From Croceibacterium sp. (lineage in GTDB: Bacteria > Pseudomonadota > Alphaproteobacteria > Sphingomonadales > Sphingomonadaceae), in NCBI GenBank assembly GCA_025450635.1, contig JANWHA010000100.1, forward strand, positions 1-50,856: a DNA stretch of 50,856 bases. The letters are read 5' to 3'. Below the pieces are notes generated by a model, which had not been told where the DNA came from, did not search any database, and worked only from the letters and a program-made list of their open reading frames with translations. The stretch's first letter is position 1. Each line of letters opens with the position of its first letter. Positions 42,586 through 50,856 of this stretch are shown here, one piece after another. Made by a program: the position numbers and the translations under genes.

Positions 42586-42796
42586 GCGCGCGTTCCTTTC
42601 ACTCCGTGCCGATCGCTGGCTGATCCTGCGGGTGCAGGGGCCCCTCCGGCTTTCTGCGATGCCCCGGGGCCATGGGCCGCGCGAGGAAGCGGTGCCCATA
42701 CAGCTTTCGGGCGCGATTGCAAGGACGGGGAGCGACTCGGAGCGAAGCGCAGCGCGTGTCCGTTCAGCCAGAGACGGGAGGCTATGAAGAAGCACC

Positions 42797-43267
42797 ATGG
42801 CCACTCAAATGCACCCGCATCCGCATTCGACAGCGCAAGTCGCCGGCCATCCGATTCATCCGATGCTGATCCCGTTCCCGATCGCCTTCTTCGTCGGCAC
42901 TCTGGCGACCGACATCGTTCTTGCGGCGACCGGAGACGCGTTCTGGGCGAGGATGTCGTTCTACCTGATCTGCGCGGGCCTGGCGATGGCGGCGCTCGCC
43001 GCTCTCACTGGGCTGACCGACGTGCTCGGCGACCGGTTGCTGCGCCAGCACAACACGGTCTGGCACCATATGATTGGCAATGTCGCCGTCGTCGCGCTGG
43101 AGATCGTCAGCCTGATTGTTCGTGTCGGACCACACCATGCGGCCAACGCGCTGCCGTGGGGGCTGATCCTGTCGATCGCCGTCACCTTGCTGCTGCTCTA
43201 CACCGGTTGGCTGGGCGGCAAGCTGGTCTTTCGCATCCACGCCGGCATATCCGAGGAACCGTCGTAA
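42797..43267 (+). CDS. DUF2231-family membrane protein
   Basis: 156 residues with four transmembrane helices. The N-terminus is His-rich (MHPHPH), then [23 protein letters not shown], the signature of the DUF2231 family. [16 protein letters not shown] loop and [12 protein letters not shown] with further histidines follow, suggesting metal or heme contact, though this is only inference. Function unknown. Divergent from rpsF; the ribosome site is weak. Confidence 0.85.
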   Translation: MATQMHPHPHSTAQVAGHPIHPMLIPFPIAFFVGTLATDIVLAATGDAFWARMSFYLICAGLAMAALAALTGLTDVLGDRLLRQHNTVWHHMIGNVAVVALEIVSLIVRVGPHHAANALPWGLILSIAVTLLLLYTGWLGGKLVFRIHAGISEEPS

Positions 43268-43339
43268 GCGCGGTTCCTTCGTTGACCGCCTGAAGCAGCC
43301 CTCGCATACCGTCTCCCTGGTCATTGGTGGGGAGACTGT

Positions 43340-43843
43340 ATGGACATCGGGCAAGTGGCAATCGCGATGGGCGCAGCAGCGCTCTGTTCGGGCGCCGCGG
43401 CACAGGACTCGGCCGCACCGGGCGTCGAGTTCGCGTTCGCGGAAACGGTCACGCTGGGCAAAGTCGTGGAGGTTGGCAAGACGATCCGCGGCGAGCGGCG
43501 GATCATCCCGATCACCGGCGGCCATTTCGAAGGGCCGCAAATCAAGGGCGAGGTCATGCCGGGCGGCTGGGACTGGCAACTGACGCGCGCCGACGGCTGC
43601 ACCGACGTCAAAGCCGATTATTTCCTCAAGACCGATGACGGCGCCGTGATCAACGTGGTCAATACCGGCGAGATCTGTCCGGGTGAAAAAGGTGCTCCGG
43701 CGCCGGTGCGCACGCATCCGGTGTTCGAGCCGCCGCTCGGCAAGTACGAATGGCTGGGCCGGCAGGCGTTCGTTGGCACGCTCGGCATGGCACCGGCGAG
43801 CGCCGGGCCGGCGGTGCTGATCCGGTTCTATCGGGTGAAGTGA
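43340..43843 (+). CDS. DUF3237-family exported protein
   Basis: 167 residues with a short signal peptide (VAIAMGAAALCSGAAAQ) and a beta-barrel-like domain: RRIIPITGGHFEGPQIKGEVMPGGWDWQ, then ADYFLKTDDGAVINVVNTG and VLIRFYRVK at the end, the pattern of the DUF3237 family. Members are of unknown function, and most lack a signal peptide, so export is a slightly unusual feature. GGTGGGGAGAC precedes the ATG. It converges on the signalling gene with 48 bases between. Confidence 0.85.
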   Translation: MDIGQVAIAMGAAALCSGAAAQDSAAPGVEFAFAETVTLGKVVEVGKTIRGERRIIPITGGHFEGPQIKGEVMPGGWDWQLTRADGCTDVKADYFLKTDDGAVINVVNTGEICPGEKGAPAPVRTHPVFEPPLGKYEWLGRQAFVGTLGMAPASAGPAVLIRFYRVK

Positions 43844-43891
43844 CTGGGTTCTCTCCGCCAGGCAGAGATTGCGGTCGCATCCTCGGCGAAT

Positions 43892-46384
43892 CTAGCCGGC
43901 CGCGCGCTTCTCGCCGGCCGCGGGCTCGCCATATTGCTGCAGCAAGGTCTCGACGTCGGCGGCTGGCACGGCGCGGCTGATGTGGAATCCTTGAATATGA
44001 GTGCAGCCCTCGGCGCCGAGGATGTCGAACTGCTCCGCCGTTTCGACGCCTTCCGCGGTCGTTTCCATCCCCAGCTTCTCCGATAGCTGGATCGTCGCCT
44101 GGACGATCGCCCGGCTGTCGGCGCTTTGCGCCACGTCCGCCACGAAGCTGCGGTCGATCTTGATCTTGTCGAAGGGGAACGACCTTAGATAGCTGAGGCT
44201 CGAATAGCCGGTGCCGAAATCGTCGAGCGCGATGCGCACGCCGAGCGCGTGCAGGCGATCGAGCAACGAGCGCACCCAGGCCTCGTCGTTGAGCAGCACC
44301 GTTTCGGTGATTTCCAGCTCGAGCCGCTCGGGCGCCAGCTGCGCCGTGGCGAGCGCGTTGACCGTAACGGCGATCAGGTCGCCGCGCTTGAACTGGGCCG
44401 GCGAGAGATTGACCGCAACCTTGACATCGGCGGGCCAATGGGCGGCTTCCCTGCAGGCTTGCCGCAGGACCCATTCGCCGATCGGAATGATCAGGCTGGT
44501 GTCCTCGGCGATCGAGATGAATTCGTCCGGCTGGATCATCCCGCGAGTGGGATGGTTCCAGCGCACCAGGGCCTCGAAGCAGGCGATCGTGCCGCTGCGC
44601 AGATCGAGCAAGGGCTGATAATGAACCTCGAACTGGCCTTCGTGGATCGCGGTGCGCAAGTCCGCCTCGAGCTCGCGGCGCTCGCGCAGGCGCGAATCCA
44701 TGCCGGGCTCGAAAAAGCGATATGAGCCGCGGCTTTCCTCCTTGGCCCGATAGAGCGCGAGATCGCTTTTCTTGAGCAACTCGGCGCCATTCGCGCCGTC
44801 GCGCGGGGTGAGCGCGATGCCGACGCTCGCCCCGATGACGATGGTGTGACCTTCGAACTCGAAGGGCCTTTCGAGCGAACCGATGATCCGGTCCGCCAGT
44901 GCGGCCGGTACGTCTTCGCCGGCGACTTCGCGCTGGATCACCGCGAATTCGTCGCCGCCGAGGCGAGTAATGAGATCGCCGAGCCCGACAAGGCGTTTCA
45001 GGCGCTCGGCCGTGGCCTTGAGGATTTGATCCCCGAAAGAATGGCCGAGCGTGTCATTGACCTCCTTGAAGCGGTCGAGGTCGATCGTCAGGACGGCGAG
45101 GCCCGCGGATTGCTCTTCTTCGGCAAGGGCGTCGTCGAGTTGTTTGGCGAAGGCCGTGCGGTTGGCGAGCCCGGTCAGCGCGTCGTGGGTGGCGAGATAG
45201 GCGATCTCGCTCACGGTCCGGCGGGCCTCGGTCACGTCTTCGTGCGTCGCCAGCCATCCACCGGCCGGCATCGCCCGAACGCGGACTTCGACGATCCGGC
45301 CGTCGCTCAAGGCGACTTCGAACCGGCCATCGCCCGCGGCGAGCGCGGCGACGATCTCTTCATGATAGGTAATCGGATCCCTCAGGGTTGCGTGCTCCGT
45401 GAGATACTTGCGGATTGCACCGAACGACGCACCTGTGTGCAGCAAGCGATCCGGGATGCCGTAAAGCTCGCCGTAAACCCGGTTGAACGTGACGAGCTTC
45501 TGGTCATCGTCGTAGACGGACAGGCCGTGGATCATGTTCTCCAGCGAGGCGCTCGTGATGGCGGCTTCGCGCCGCAATTGTGCGGTCAGCGCGTCGCGCT
45601 CCGCCGCGCCCTGGAGGATCTGTTCGGCCAGCGCGGCGCGCTCCTTGGCTTCCGCGAGTTGCAGGCCGGTCAGCCGCCGTTCGAACCACAGCGCAGCGCA
45701 ACTGGCAATGAGGATCAGCGAGATCACGACGGTCACGGCGCCGGCAAGGGTATGGCTGTCGACCGTACCGGCGGGAGTGACCCCGACAGGGCCGGGATAA
45801 AGCGATACCGCGGCCATGGCGGTGAAGTGCAGGCCGCAAATCGCCAGCGTCAGCACAAAAGGCGCCAGGCGATTACCGACCTTGCTGTCGCGGCGCGAGG
45901 CCCACACGGCGGCCGCGGCGAGCACGACGCCGAGCACGACCGAGCCCGTCACCAGCGAGCGGTCCCAGACCATGAAGCCCGAAATCTTGACCGCTGCCAT
46001 GCCGATGTAATGCATCACTGCCACGCCAGCGCCGACCACGCCTCCGCCAATCGCCGCCAATGCCGGACGCTTGACCAGCGCGATGGTCCAGCCGACGCCG
46101 GTGACGAGCACCGCGGCGGCAACCGAAAGCAGCGTGGTTGCGACGTCGTAACCGACCGGCACGTCCGACTGATAGGCCAGCATGGCGATGAAATGAGTGG
46201 CCCAGATGCCCAGCCCCGACACGGTGGCGGCAAAGGCGATCCACAGCGGCTTGTGCCTGCCGTCGCCGCGGGCGCGTTCAAAATAGGCGAACGCGACCTG
46301 TGAGGCGAGCAGGCAGATGATCGCCGCAACCACGACCAGGCGCAGATCGTGCTGATGAACGATGCAGCTGTAGACGCGGAACAT
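43892..46384 (-). CDS. MHYT-PAS-GGDEF-EAL cyclic-di-GMP signalling protein
   Basis: 830 residues. Seven transmembrane helices (1-~235) contain three MHYT-type motifs (THFIAM, MHYIGM, LHFTAM) thought to sense oxygen, CO or NO through metal. A short coiled coil and a PAS domain (about 280-385) follow. The diguanylate cyclase domain has an intact GGDEF at 476-480, and the EAL phosphodiesterase domain has EALVRW (604-609), NLSPAQF, ETVLL, DDFGTGYSSLSYL and KIDRSFV. Both catalytic sites look complete, so the protein may make or destroy c-di-GMP depending on signal. Inhibitory RxxD site: none obvious upstream of GGDEF. Monocistronic. Confidence 0.93.
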   Translation of the reverse strand: MFRVYSCIVHQHDLRLVVVAAIICLLASQVAFAYFERARGDGRHKPLWIAFAATVSGLGIWATHFIAMLAYQSDVPVGYDVATTLLSVAAAVLVTGVGWTIALVKRPALAAIGGGVVGAGVAVMHYIGMAAVKISGFMVWDRSLVTGSVVLGVVLAAAAVWASRRDSKVGNRLAPFVLTLAICGLHFTAMAAVSLYPGPVGVTPAGTVDSHTLAGAVTVVISLILIASCAALWFERRLTGLQLAEAKERAALAEQILQGAAERDALTAQLRREAAITSASLENMIHGLSVYDDDQKLVTFNRVYGELYGIPDRLLHTGASFGAIRKYLTEHATLRDPITYHEEIVAALAAGDGRFEVALSDGRIVEVRVRAMPAGGWLATHEDVTEARRTVSEIAYLATHDALTGLANRTAFAKQLDDALAEEEQSAGLAVLTIDLDRFKEVNDTLGHSFGDQILKATAERLKRLVGLGDLITRLGGDEFAVIQREVAGEDVPAALADRIIGSLERPFEFEGHTIVIGASVGIALTPRDGANGAELLKKSDLALYRAKEESRGSYRFFEPGMDSRLRERRELEADLRTAIHEGQFEVHYQPLLDLRSGTIACFEALVRWNHPTRGMIQPDEFISIAEDTSLIIPIGEWVLRQACREAAHWPADVKVAVNLSPAQFKRGDLIAVTVNALATAQLAPERLELEITETVLLNDEAWVRSLLDRLHALGVRIALDDFGTGYSSLSYLRSFPFDKIKIDRSFVADVAQSADSRAIVQATIQLSEKLGMETTAEGVETAEQFDILGAEGCTHIQGFHISRAVPAADVETLLQQYGEPAAGEKRAAG

Positions 46385-46473
46385 GAAACCCCCTTCAGAG
46401 TGGTTCGGGGGATTACCGTGTGGGCTACTTAGGAGGTGTTAACGTACTGGCAGCGCTGGATTAACCATCCTTG

Positions 46474-47892
46474 CTAGCCAAGGCGTGCCAGGAGTTCCTG
46501 CGCGAACGTCGTCAGAGTGTCGTCGCGCGCGCCCATCACGACGACGCGGTCGCCGGGGCGGGCGTGGGCGAGAATGCGTTCGCCGCAGCCGTCGCGGGTC
46601 GGGATGTACTCGGCGCGACCGCCGTGCTCCTCGATCATGACGACGATCCGCTCGCTGCCTTCGCTGCGGTCGACGGTGCCGCCGAAATAGACCGGGTCGC
46701 ACATCAGCGTGAGGTCCTCCGGGCCCAGCTCTTCGGCAAACGTGCGCGCGAGCTCATGGCCCATCTGGCGCAGCGGGCCATAGCCGTGCGGCTGGAAGAA
46801 CGCGATCACCCGGCCAGGGTGTGCCTTTAGCGTGCGCAAGGTGGCGCGGCATTTCTCCGGGTTGTGGCCGAAATCGTCGATGACGGTGACGCCGGAAGGG
46901 GTGGTGCCGATCACGTCGAACCGGCGGGCGAGGCCCTTGAAGCTGGCAAGCGCGGCGACCGCTTCGGCAATGTCGACTCCGGCCGCTGCGGCGCCGGCGA
47001 TCGCGGCGAGGGCGTTCGACAGGTTGTGCCGCCCGGGCATTTGCAGCGTCAGCCGATGGGTCGAGCCGTCGCGCCGGTCGAGCAGCACGGCACCGATGCC
47101 GGCGCCGCTCTCGTCGATCGTGCCTTCCACCACGCCGAGTGTCGCGTCCGGCGCTTGAACGCCGAACGTGATCACCTGGCCCGCGTGCGTGGCGATCAAG
47201 CGCGCTTCCTCATCGTCGGCGTTGGCCGCCACGTGGCGGGCGGTCATGACGAAGCCGGAGAACAGCGCGCGCAACTCTTCCATGCTCTTGTGGTCCAGGC
47301 TGACGTTGAGCAGCACGGCTACTTGCGGCCGGTAAAGCGCGATCGAGCCGTCGCTTTCGTCGACTTCGGACACGAACACACTGCCGTTGCCAACCTTGGC
47401 GCTGGCGAACGGCGCGTCGGGCGAGACGAAGTTTTTCATCACTGCGCCGTTCATGATCGTCGGATCGCGCCCGGCCTGCTCCATGATCCAGCCGAGCATG
47501 CCGGTCACGGTCGACTTACCGCTGGTGCCGCCGACGGCGATGCCGCATTCGGCGGCGTTGAACAGCGCGGCGAGCAGCTCGGCGCGGCTCATCCTCGGGC
47601 ACCCGAGTTCCTTCGCGCGGACGACTTCTGACACGGTGTCCTCGATCGCCGCCGAAGCGACCAAGGTTTGCTGCGACGAGACGATGCCGCTGCCGTCCTG
47701 CGGGAAGAGCGCGAAGCCCTGCCGCTCAAGCGAGGCGAACTTTTCCGGCGTACGCCCCTGGTCGCGGCTGCGGTCCGAGCCGGCCACTTCGGCGCCGAGG
47801 CCCTTGAGGATTGTCGCCAGCGGCAACATGCCGGAGCCGCCGATGCCGCAGAAGAACCAGGGATGGGCGGTGAAGTCGTCGACGCCGGGCAT
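46474..47892 (-). CDS. Mur ligase family protein, probably Mpl-type
   Basis: 472 residues of the MurC/Mpl branch: N-terminal FFCGIGGSGMLPLATILKGLG and AGSDRS, ATP-binding GGTSGKSTVTGM, the central NVSLDHKSMEELR and the C-terminal VTVIDDFGHNPEKCRATLRTL. MurC would have His-Pro-Thr-Glu in the last motif, whereas His-Asn-Pro-Glu is seen here, favouring a recycling ligase (Mpl joins salvaged L-Ala-D-Glu-Dap tripeptide to UDP-MurNAc). The divergent neighbour is an LD-carboxypeptidase, the enzyme that produces that tripeptide. Start ATG at 47892; no clear ribosome site. Confidence 0.82.
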   Translation of the reverse strand: MPGVDDFTAHPWFFCGIGGSGMLPLATILKGLGAEVAGSDRSRDQGRTPEKFASLERQGFALFPQDGSGIVSSQQTLVASAAIEDTVSEVVRAKELGCPRMSRAELLAALFNAAECGIAVGGTSGKSTVTGMLGWIMEQAGRDPTIMNGAVMKNFVSPDAPFASAKVGNGSVFVSEVDESDGSIALYRPQVAVLLNVSLDHKSMEELRALFSGFVMTARHVAANADDEEARLIATHAGQVITFGVQAPDATLGVVEGTIDESGAGIGAVLLDRRDGSTHRLTLQMPGRHNLSNALAAIAGAAAAGVDIAEAVAALASFKGLARRFDVIGTTPSGVTVIDDFGHNPEKCRATLRTLKAHPGRVIAFFQPHGYGPLRQMGHELARTFAEELGPEDLTLMCDPVYFGGTVDRSEGSERIVVMIEEHGGRAEYIPTRDGCGERILAHARPGDRVVVMGARDDTLTTFAQELLARLG

Positions 47893-47946
47893 AGGCGGGC
47901 AGGTATGCGGTTGTCGGTAGCGATACAAGGCCGCTAGAAGCGCGCC

Positions 47947-48777
47947 ATGTTCCGCATCGCCATCTGCGCCCCCGCCACGCCGATCCGGAGTGAAGACGCG
48001 GCGCGGGTCGAGGGGCTGGCGAGAGCCGAATTCCCCGACCTGCAGCTGGATTTTCACCCGCAATGCTTTGCCGACGGCGGCCATTTCGCCGGGCCGGACG
48101 CCATGCGCCTCGGAGCGCTGCTGGCGTGCGCGAACTCGGCGGCCGACGCGGTGTGGTTCGCCAAGGGCGGCTACGGCTCGAACCGGATCGTGGCGCAGGT
48201 GGTCGAGGCGCTGGCGGGGCGCGAGGGGAAGCAGCAGTGGTTGGGTTATTCCGATTGCGGCTACTTGCTCTCCGCCGCGCACAAGCATGGCTTTGCCCGC
48301 TCGATTTACGGCCCGATGCCGGTCGATATCCGCCGTGAGGGCGGCGATGACGCAATCCGGCGCGCGCTCGGCTGGTTCGCCGGGCACCGCGAGGGACTCG
48401 AGCCGAACCTCGACGGCCGCCCGACCGTCGCCTTCAACCTGATCACGCTGGCAATGCTGTGCGGCACGCGGTTCCTGCCCGATCTGACCGGATACGTGGT
48501 CATGGTCGAGGAAGTAGCGGAGCATCTCTACGCCATCGACCGGCTGTTCTTCCATGTCACCGAACACTTGCGCGGGATTGCCGGCCTCAGGCTCGGCCGC
48601 TTGAGCGCCATCCCCGAGAACGATCGCCCGTTCGGCACGGAGCCGGAGGATGTCGTGCGCGACTGGTGCGAGCGAGCCGGCATTCCCTACCTGGGCCGGG
48701 CCGACATAGGCCACGACGCCGCCAACCGGATCGTGCCCTTCGGCCCCTTCGGCCAAGCTCAGGACAGGCTTGCCTGA
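47947..48777 (+). CDS. ldcA: LD-carboxypeptidase (peptidase family S66)
   Basis: 276 residues; trims the terminal D-Ala from tetrapeptides in peptidoglycan recycling. The nucleophile is Ser102 (LGYSDCG). The Glu of VVMVEEVAEHLYAIDR and the His of DIGHDAANRIVPFG complete the S66 triad. FAKGGYGSNRIV is the family's second signature. No signal peptide, so cytoplasmic as expected. After PFG, the last ~10 codons come from a short repeat-like sequence (GPFGQAQDRLA). It diverges from the Mur ligase gene with 54 bases between starts, and fabD follows at 43 bases. Confidence 0.88.
   Translation: MFRIAICAPATPIRSEDAARVEGLARAEFPDLQLDFHPQCFADGGHFAGPDAMRLGALLACANSAADAVWFAKGGYGSNRIVAQVVEALAGREGKQQWLGYSDCGYLLSAAHKHGFARSIYGPMPVDIRREGGDDAIRRALGWFAGHREGLEPNLDGRPTVAFNLITLAMLCGTRFLPDLTGYVVMVEEVAEHLYAIDRLFFHVTEHLRGIAGLRLGRLSAIPENDRPFGTEPEDVVRDWCERAGIPYLGRADIGHDAANRIVPFGPFGQAQDRLA
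48741..48775 (+). repeat. Short dispersed-repeat-like sequence at the ldcA 3' end
   Basis: CTTCGGCCAAGCTCAGGACAGGCTT resembles the short repeat CTTCGACAAGCTCAGGAC that I know to be scattered in many sphingomonad and other proteobacterial genomes. Only one copy is in this window, so the assignment rests on memory of that repeat, not on internal comparison. Confidence 0.45.
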
Positions 48778-48820
48778 TCACGCCCTGGGCCATAGGCGCG
48801 GCGCGCAAGAGGAGTTCGCG

Positions 48821-49756
48821 ATGAGAGCCTTCATCTTCCCGGGGCAAGGCAGTCAGAAGGTCGGCATGGGCGTCGAGCTGGCCGGGGCCAGCGCCGCTGC
48901 GCGCGAGGTGTTCGAGGAAGTCGACGAGGCGCTCGGCCAGAAGCTCTCGGCGATCATGCGCGAAGGACCCGAGGACGTGCTGATGCTCACCGAGAACGCC
49001 CAGCCGGCGATTATGGCGAACGCCATCGCCGTGGTGCGGGTGCTTGGGAAGGAAGGCGGCCTGTCGCTCGCCGCCAAGGGCGATTGCGTCGCCGGCCACA
49101 GCCTGGGCGAGTACACCGCTCTGTGCGCCGTGGGCGGGTTCACGCTAACCGACACGGCTCGACTGCTGCGCCTGCGGGGCCTGGCCATGCAGGCGGCGGT
49201 GCCGGTCGGTGAAGGCGCGATGTGCGCGCTGCTCGGGGCGGACATCGACAAGGCGACCGCGCTGGCGGCCGCGGCCGCCGATGGCGAGGTGTGCGAGATC
49301 GCCAACGACAACGATCCGGGGCAAGTCGTGCTGTCGGGCAGCAAGGATGCCATCGAGCGCGCGGTCGCCATGGCCAAGGACTTCGCCATCAAGCGCGCCG
49401 TGCCGTTGGCTGTGTCGGCGCCATTCCACAGCTCGCTGATGAAGCCGGCCGCCAAGGCGATGGACGAGGCGCTCGAGCGCGTAACCCTGCAGCCGTTCCG
49501 CCTCCCGCTCTACGCCAACGTCACCGCCAAGGAGTGCACCGATCCCGACGCCGAGCGACTGCTGCTCGTGGAGCAAATCACCGGCCGCGTCCGCTGGCGC
49601 GAGAGCGTGCTCGCGATGAAAGCGGCCGGCGTCGACCATTTCGTCGAGCTGGGCGGCAAAGTCCTCGGCCCCATGGTCTCGCGTACCGTGGAGGACGTGA
49701 AGGTGACCAGCGTGGTGACGATGGCCGACATCGAAGCCCTCGCGAAGGAGATCTGA
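48821..49756 (+). CDS. fabD: Malonyl-CoA:ACP transacylase
   Basis: 311 residues; loads malonyl onto acyl carrier protein for fatty acid synthesis. N-terminal FIFPGQGSQKVGMG, nucleophile Ser94 in AGHSLGEYTALCA, a conserved Arg and the catalytic His in APFHSSLMKPAA, and the C-terminal VELGGKVLGPMVSRT. ATG at 48821 with AAGAGGAG in front; a longer frame upstream overlaps ldcA and is unlikely. fabG starts three bases after the stop. Confidence 0.96.
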   Translation: MRAFIFPGQGSQKVGMGVELAGASAAAREVFEEVDEALGQKLSAIMREGPEDVLMLTENAQPAIMANAIAVVRVLGKEGGLSLAAKGDCVAGHSLGEYTALCAVGGFTLTDTARLLRLRGLAMQAAVPVGEGAMCALLGADIDKATALAAAAADGEVCEIANDNDPGQVVLSGSKDAIERAVAMAKDFAIKRAVPLAVSAPFHSSLMKPAAKAMDEALERVTLQPFRLPLYANVTAKECTDPDAERLLLVEQITGRVRWRESVLAMKAAGVDHFVELGGKVLGPMVSRTVEDVKVTSVVTMADIEALAKEI

Positions 49757-49759
49757 GAC

Positions 49760-50512
49760 ATGTTCGACCTTTCGGGAATGACCGCCCTCGTCACCGGCGC
49801 CAGCGGCGGGATCGGCTCGTCGATCGCCCGGTGCCTCGCGCGACAAGGGGCGCGGCTGGCGCTGTCGGGATCGAACGCCAGCAAATTGCGCTCATTTCGC
49901 GAGGAACTGAACGAGCAGTTTGGTCATGATAACATCGAGATAACCTGCGATCTTGCCAACACCACTCAAGTCGAGGAACTGGTACCGGCGGCGATCGACA
50001 CGTTCGGCCAGCTCGACATCCTGGTCAACAACGCCGGCATCACCCGCGACAACCTCGCCATGCGGATGAAGGACGAGGAGTGGGACGCGGTGATCCGCGT
50101 CAACCTCGAGGCCGCCTTCCGACTGATGCGGGCGGCGGCCAAGCCGATGATGAAGGCGCGCTTCGGGCGGATCGTCAGCGTGACCAGCGTGGTCGGGGCG
50201 ACGGGTAATCCCGGACAGGTGAACTACTCTGCGGCGAAGGCGGGTCTCGTCGGCATGACCAAGAGCTTCGCCCAGGAAGTCGCCACCCGCGGCATCACCG
50301 CCAACTGCGTCGCCCCCGGCTTCATCCGCACGGCGATGACCGACGCGCTCAACGACGCGCAGAAGGAAGCGATCAACAGCCGCATCCCGATGGGCCGGAT
50401 GGGCGAGGGCGGCGACATCGGTGCCGCGGTGGTCTATCTCGCCAGCAAGGAAGCCGGCTACGTCAGCGGGCAGACCCTGCACGTCAACGGCGGCATGGCG
50501 ATGTTCGCCTAG
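49760..50512 (+). CDS. fabG: 3-oxoacyl-ACP reductase
   Basis: 250 residues, short-chain dehydrogenase fold: cofactor motif TGASGGIG, NNAG, catalytic Ser in VSVTSVVGATG, Tyr156 and Lys160 (YSAAK), and the PGFIRTAMTD loop. Reduces 3-oxoacyl-ACP with NADPH. Directly follows fabD, and acpP usually comes next in the order fabD-fabG-acpP, but here a convergent gene lies three bases beyond the stop, so acpP is elsewhere. A stretch of about 90 bases near 49880-49960 is lower in GC than the rest of the gene. Confidence 0.95.
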   Translation: MFDLSGMTALVTGASGGIGSSIARCLARQGARLALSGSNASKLRSFREELNEQFGHDNIEITCDLANTTQVEELVPAAIDTFGQLDILVNNAGITRDNLAMRMKDEEWDAVIRVNLEAAFRLMRAAAKPMMKARFGRIVSVTSVVGATGNPGQVNYSAAKAGLVGMTKSFAQEVATRGITANCVAPGFIRTAMTDALNDAQKEAINSRIPMGRMGEGGDIGAAVVYLASKEAGYVSGQTLHVNGGMAMFA

Positions 50513-50515
50513 GGT

Positions 50516-50856
50516 TCAAGCCGGGCCGAACACCTCGTCGAACAGCTCGAACATCGCCGCCCAGCTCTGGCGGTCGGCGCTGGCGTCGTAGGCGACCGCC
50601 GGATTGAGCGGCGGCGCCGGGTTGGTGAAGCCGTGCTTCACGCCGCCGTACGAATGGAAGTGCCAGTCAGCGCCGGCGGCATCCATTTCCTCCCAGAAGC
50701 CGATCAGCTGGCTGCGTGGGACTGCCGGGTCGGCGTCGCCGTGGCACACGAGGATGCGAGCGGTGATCGCGCCCGGTTCGGCGGGAAGGTCGGTGCCGAG
50801 CAGGCCATGGAAGCTGACGACCACGTCCAACGGCGCGCCCTCTCGGGCGAGCTCAA
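50516..50856 (-). CDS. Dienelactone hydrolase family protein, C-terminal part (truncated by window edge)
   Basis: The last ~113 residues of an alpha/beta hydrolase of the dienelactone hydrolase family. Visible are VVSFHGLLG, the acidic residue in LVCHGDADPAVP and the catalytic His in YGGVKHGFTNP, typical of the family's C-terminal half. The nucleophile (Cys in this family) and the start codon lie beyond the window. It converges on fabG with three bases between stop codons. Substrate unknown. Confidence 0.85.
   Translation of the reverse strand, partial: ELAREGAPLDVVVSFHGLLGTDLPAEPGAITARILVCHGDADPAVPRSQLIGFWEEMDAAGADWHFHSYGGVKHGFTNPAPPLNPAVAYDASADRQSWAAMFELFDEVFGPA

Overview
The window looks like a chromosomal segment of an alphaproteobacterium of the order Sphingomonadales (Sphingomonas/Novosphingobium/Erythrobacter relatives). 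The reasons are high GC with strong GC codon bias, ATP synthase Fo genes as a separate atpI-B-E-F'-F cluster without F1 genes, paired b and b' subunits, a class II (CP4-like) EPSP synthase, the FYDLN-acid/TIGR02300 protein beside tRNA-Ala, long acidic tails on S16 and L9, and the ydbH-ynbE-ydbL set. This placement is inference from gene content; no 16S gene is present. Almost everything is core metabolism or translation. There is no prophage, IS element or CRISPR array.

Layout. 1-3567: a truncated exported protein, pyrF, a LapA-like membrane protein, purB, and a minimal secreted subtilase. 3961-11412: a large DUF3857/transglutaminase/TPR protein, a frameshifted radC, and the ydbH-ynbE-ydbL envelope lipid-transport operon. 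11605-14031: ATP synthase Fo. 14038-16674: gloB, a palindromic dispersed repeat and rpsA. 17035-20971: a class III nucleotidyl cyclase and four unrecognised genes that lie between rpsA and cmk. 21049-23766: an overlapping chain aroA - small membrane protein - conserved hypothetical - cmk. The aroA 3' end runs through a second copy of the dispersed repeat. 23915-31656: TIGR02300 protein, tRNA-Ala(GGC), ffh, rpsP, rimM and a small membrane protein. A block of oxidoreductase, hypothetical, LysR regulator and vapBC follows, then trmD and rplS. 31748-35111: a DPP IV-type peptidase and asd. 35108-39647: an MFS transporter and a marR-emrA-emrB efflux operon. 39740-42585: a GFA-family protein, an alpha/beta hydrolase, a ribbon-helix-helix protein with a strong palindrome upstream, and rpsF-rpsR-rplI. 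42797-50856: two small DUF proteins, an MHYT-PAS-GGDEF-EAL signalling protein, a Mur ligase (Mpl-like) divergent from an LD-carboxypeptidase, fabD-fabG, and a truncated dienelactone-hydrolase-family gene.

Most notable points. (1) vapBC sits inside the broken rpsP-rimM-trmD-rplS operon; the vapC stop codon overlaps the trmD GTG start, so an essential tRNA methyltransferase appears translationally coupled to a toxin gene. (2) aroA carries an extra C-terminal tail of about 32 residues encoded by a ~95-bp palindromic repeat, and ends in the first of three consecutive ATGA overlaps leading to cmk. (3) radC is split by a single-base deletion. (4) The cmk-rpsA interval holds unknown secreted/cytosolic genes with their own palindromic sites. 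(5) Several regulators have promoter/operator architectures that can be read directly, some suggesting leaderless mRNAs.
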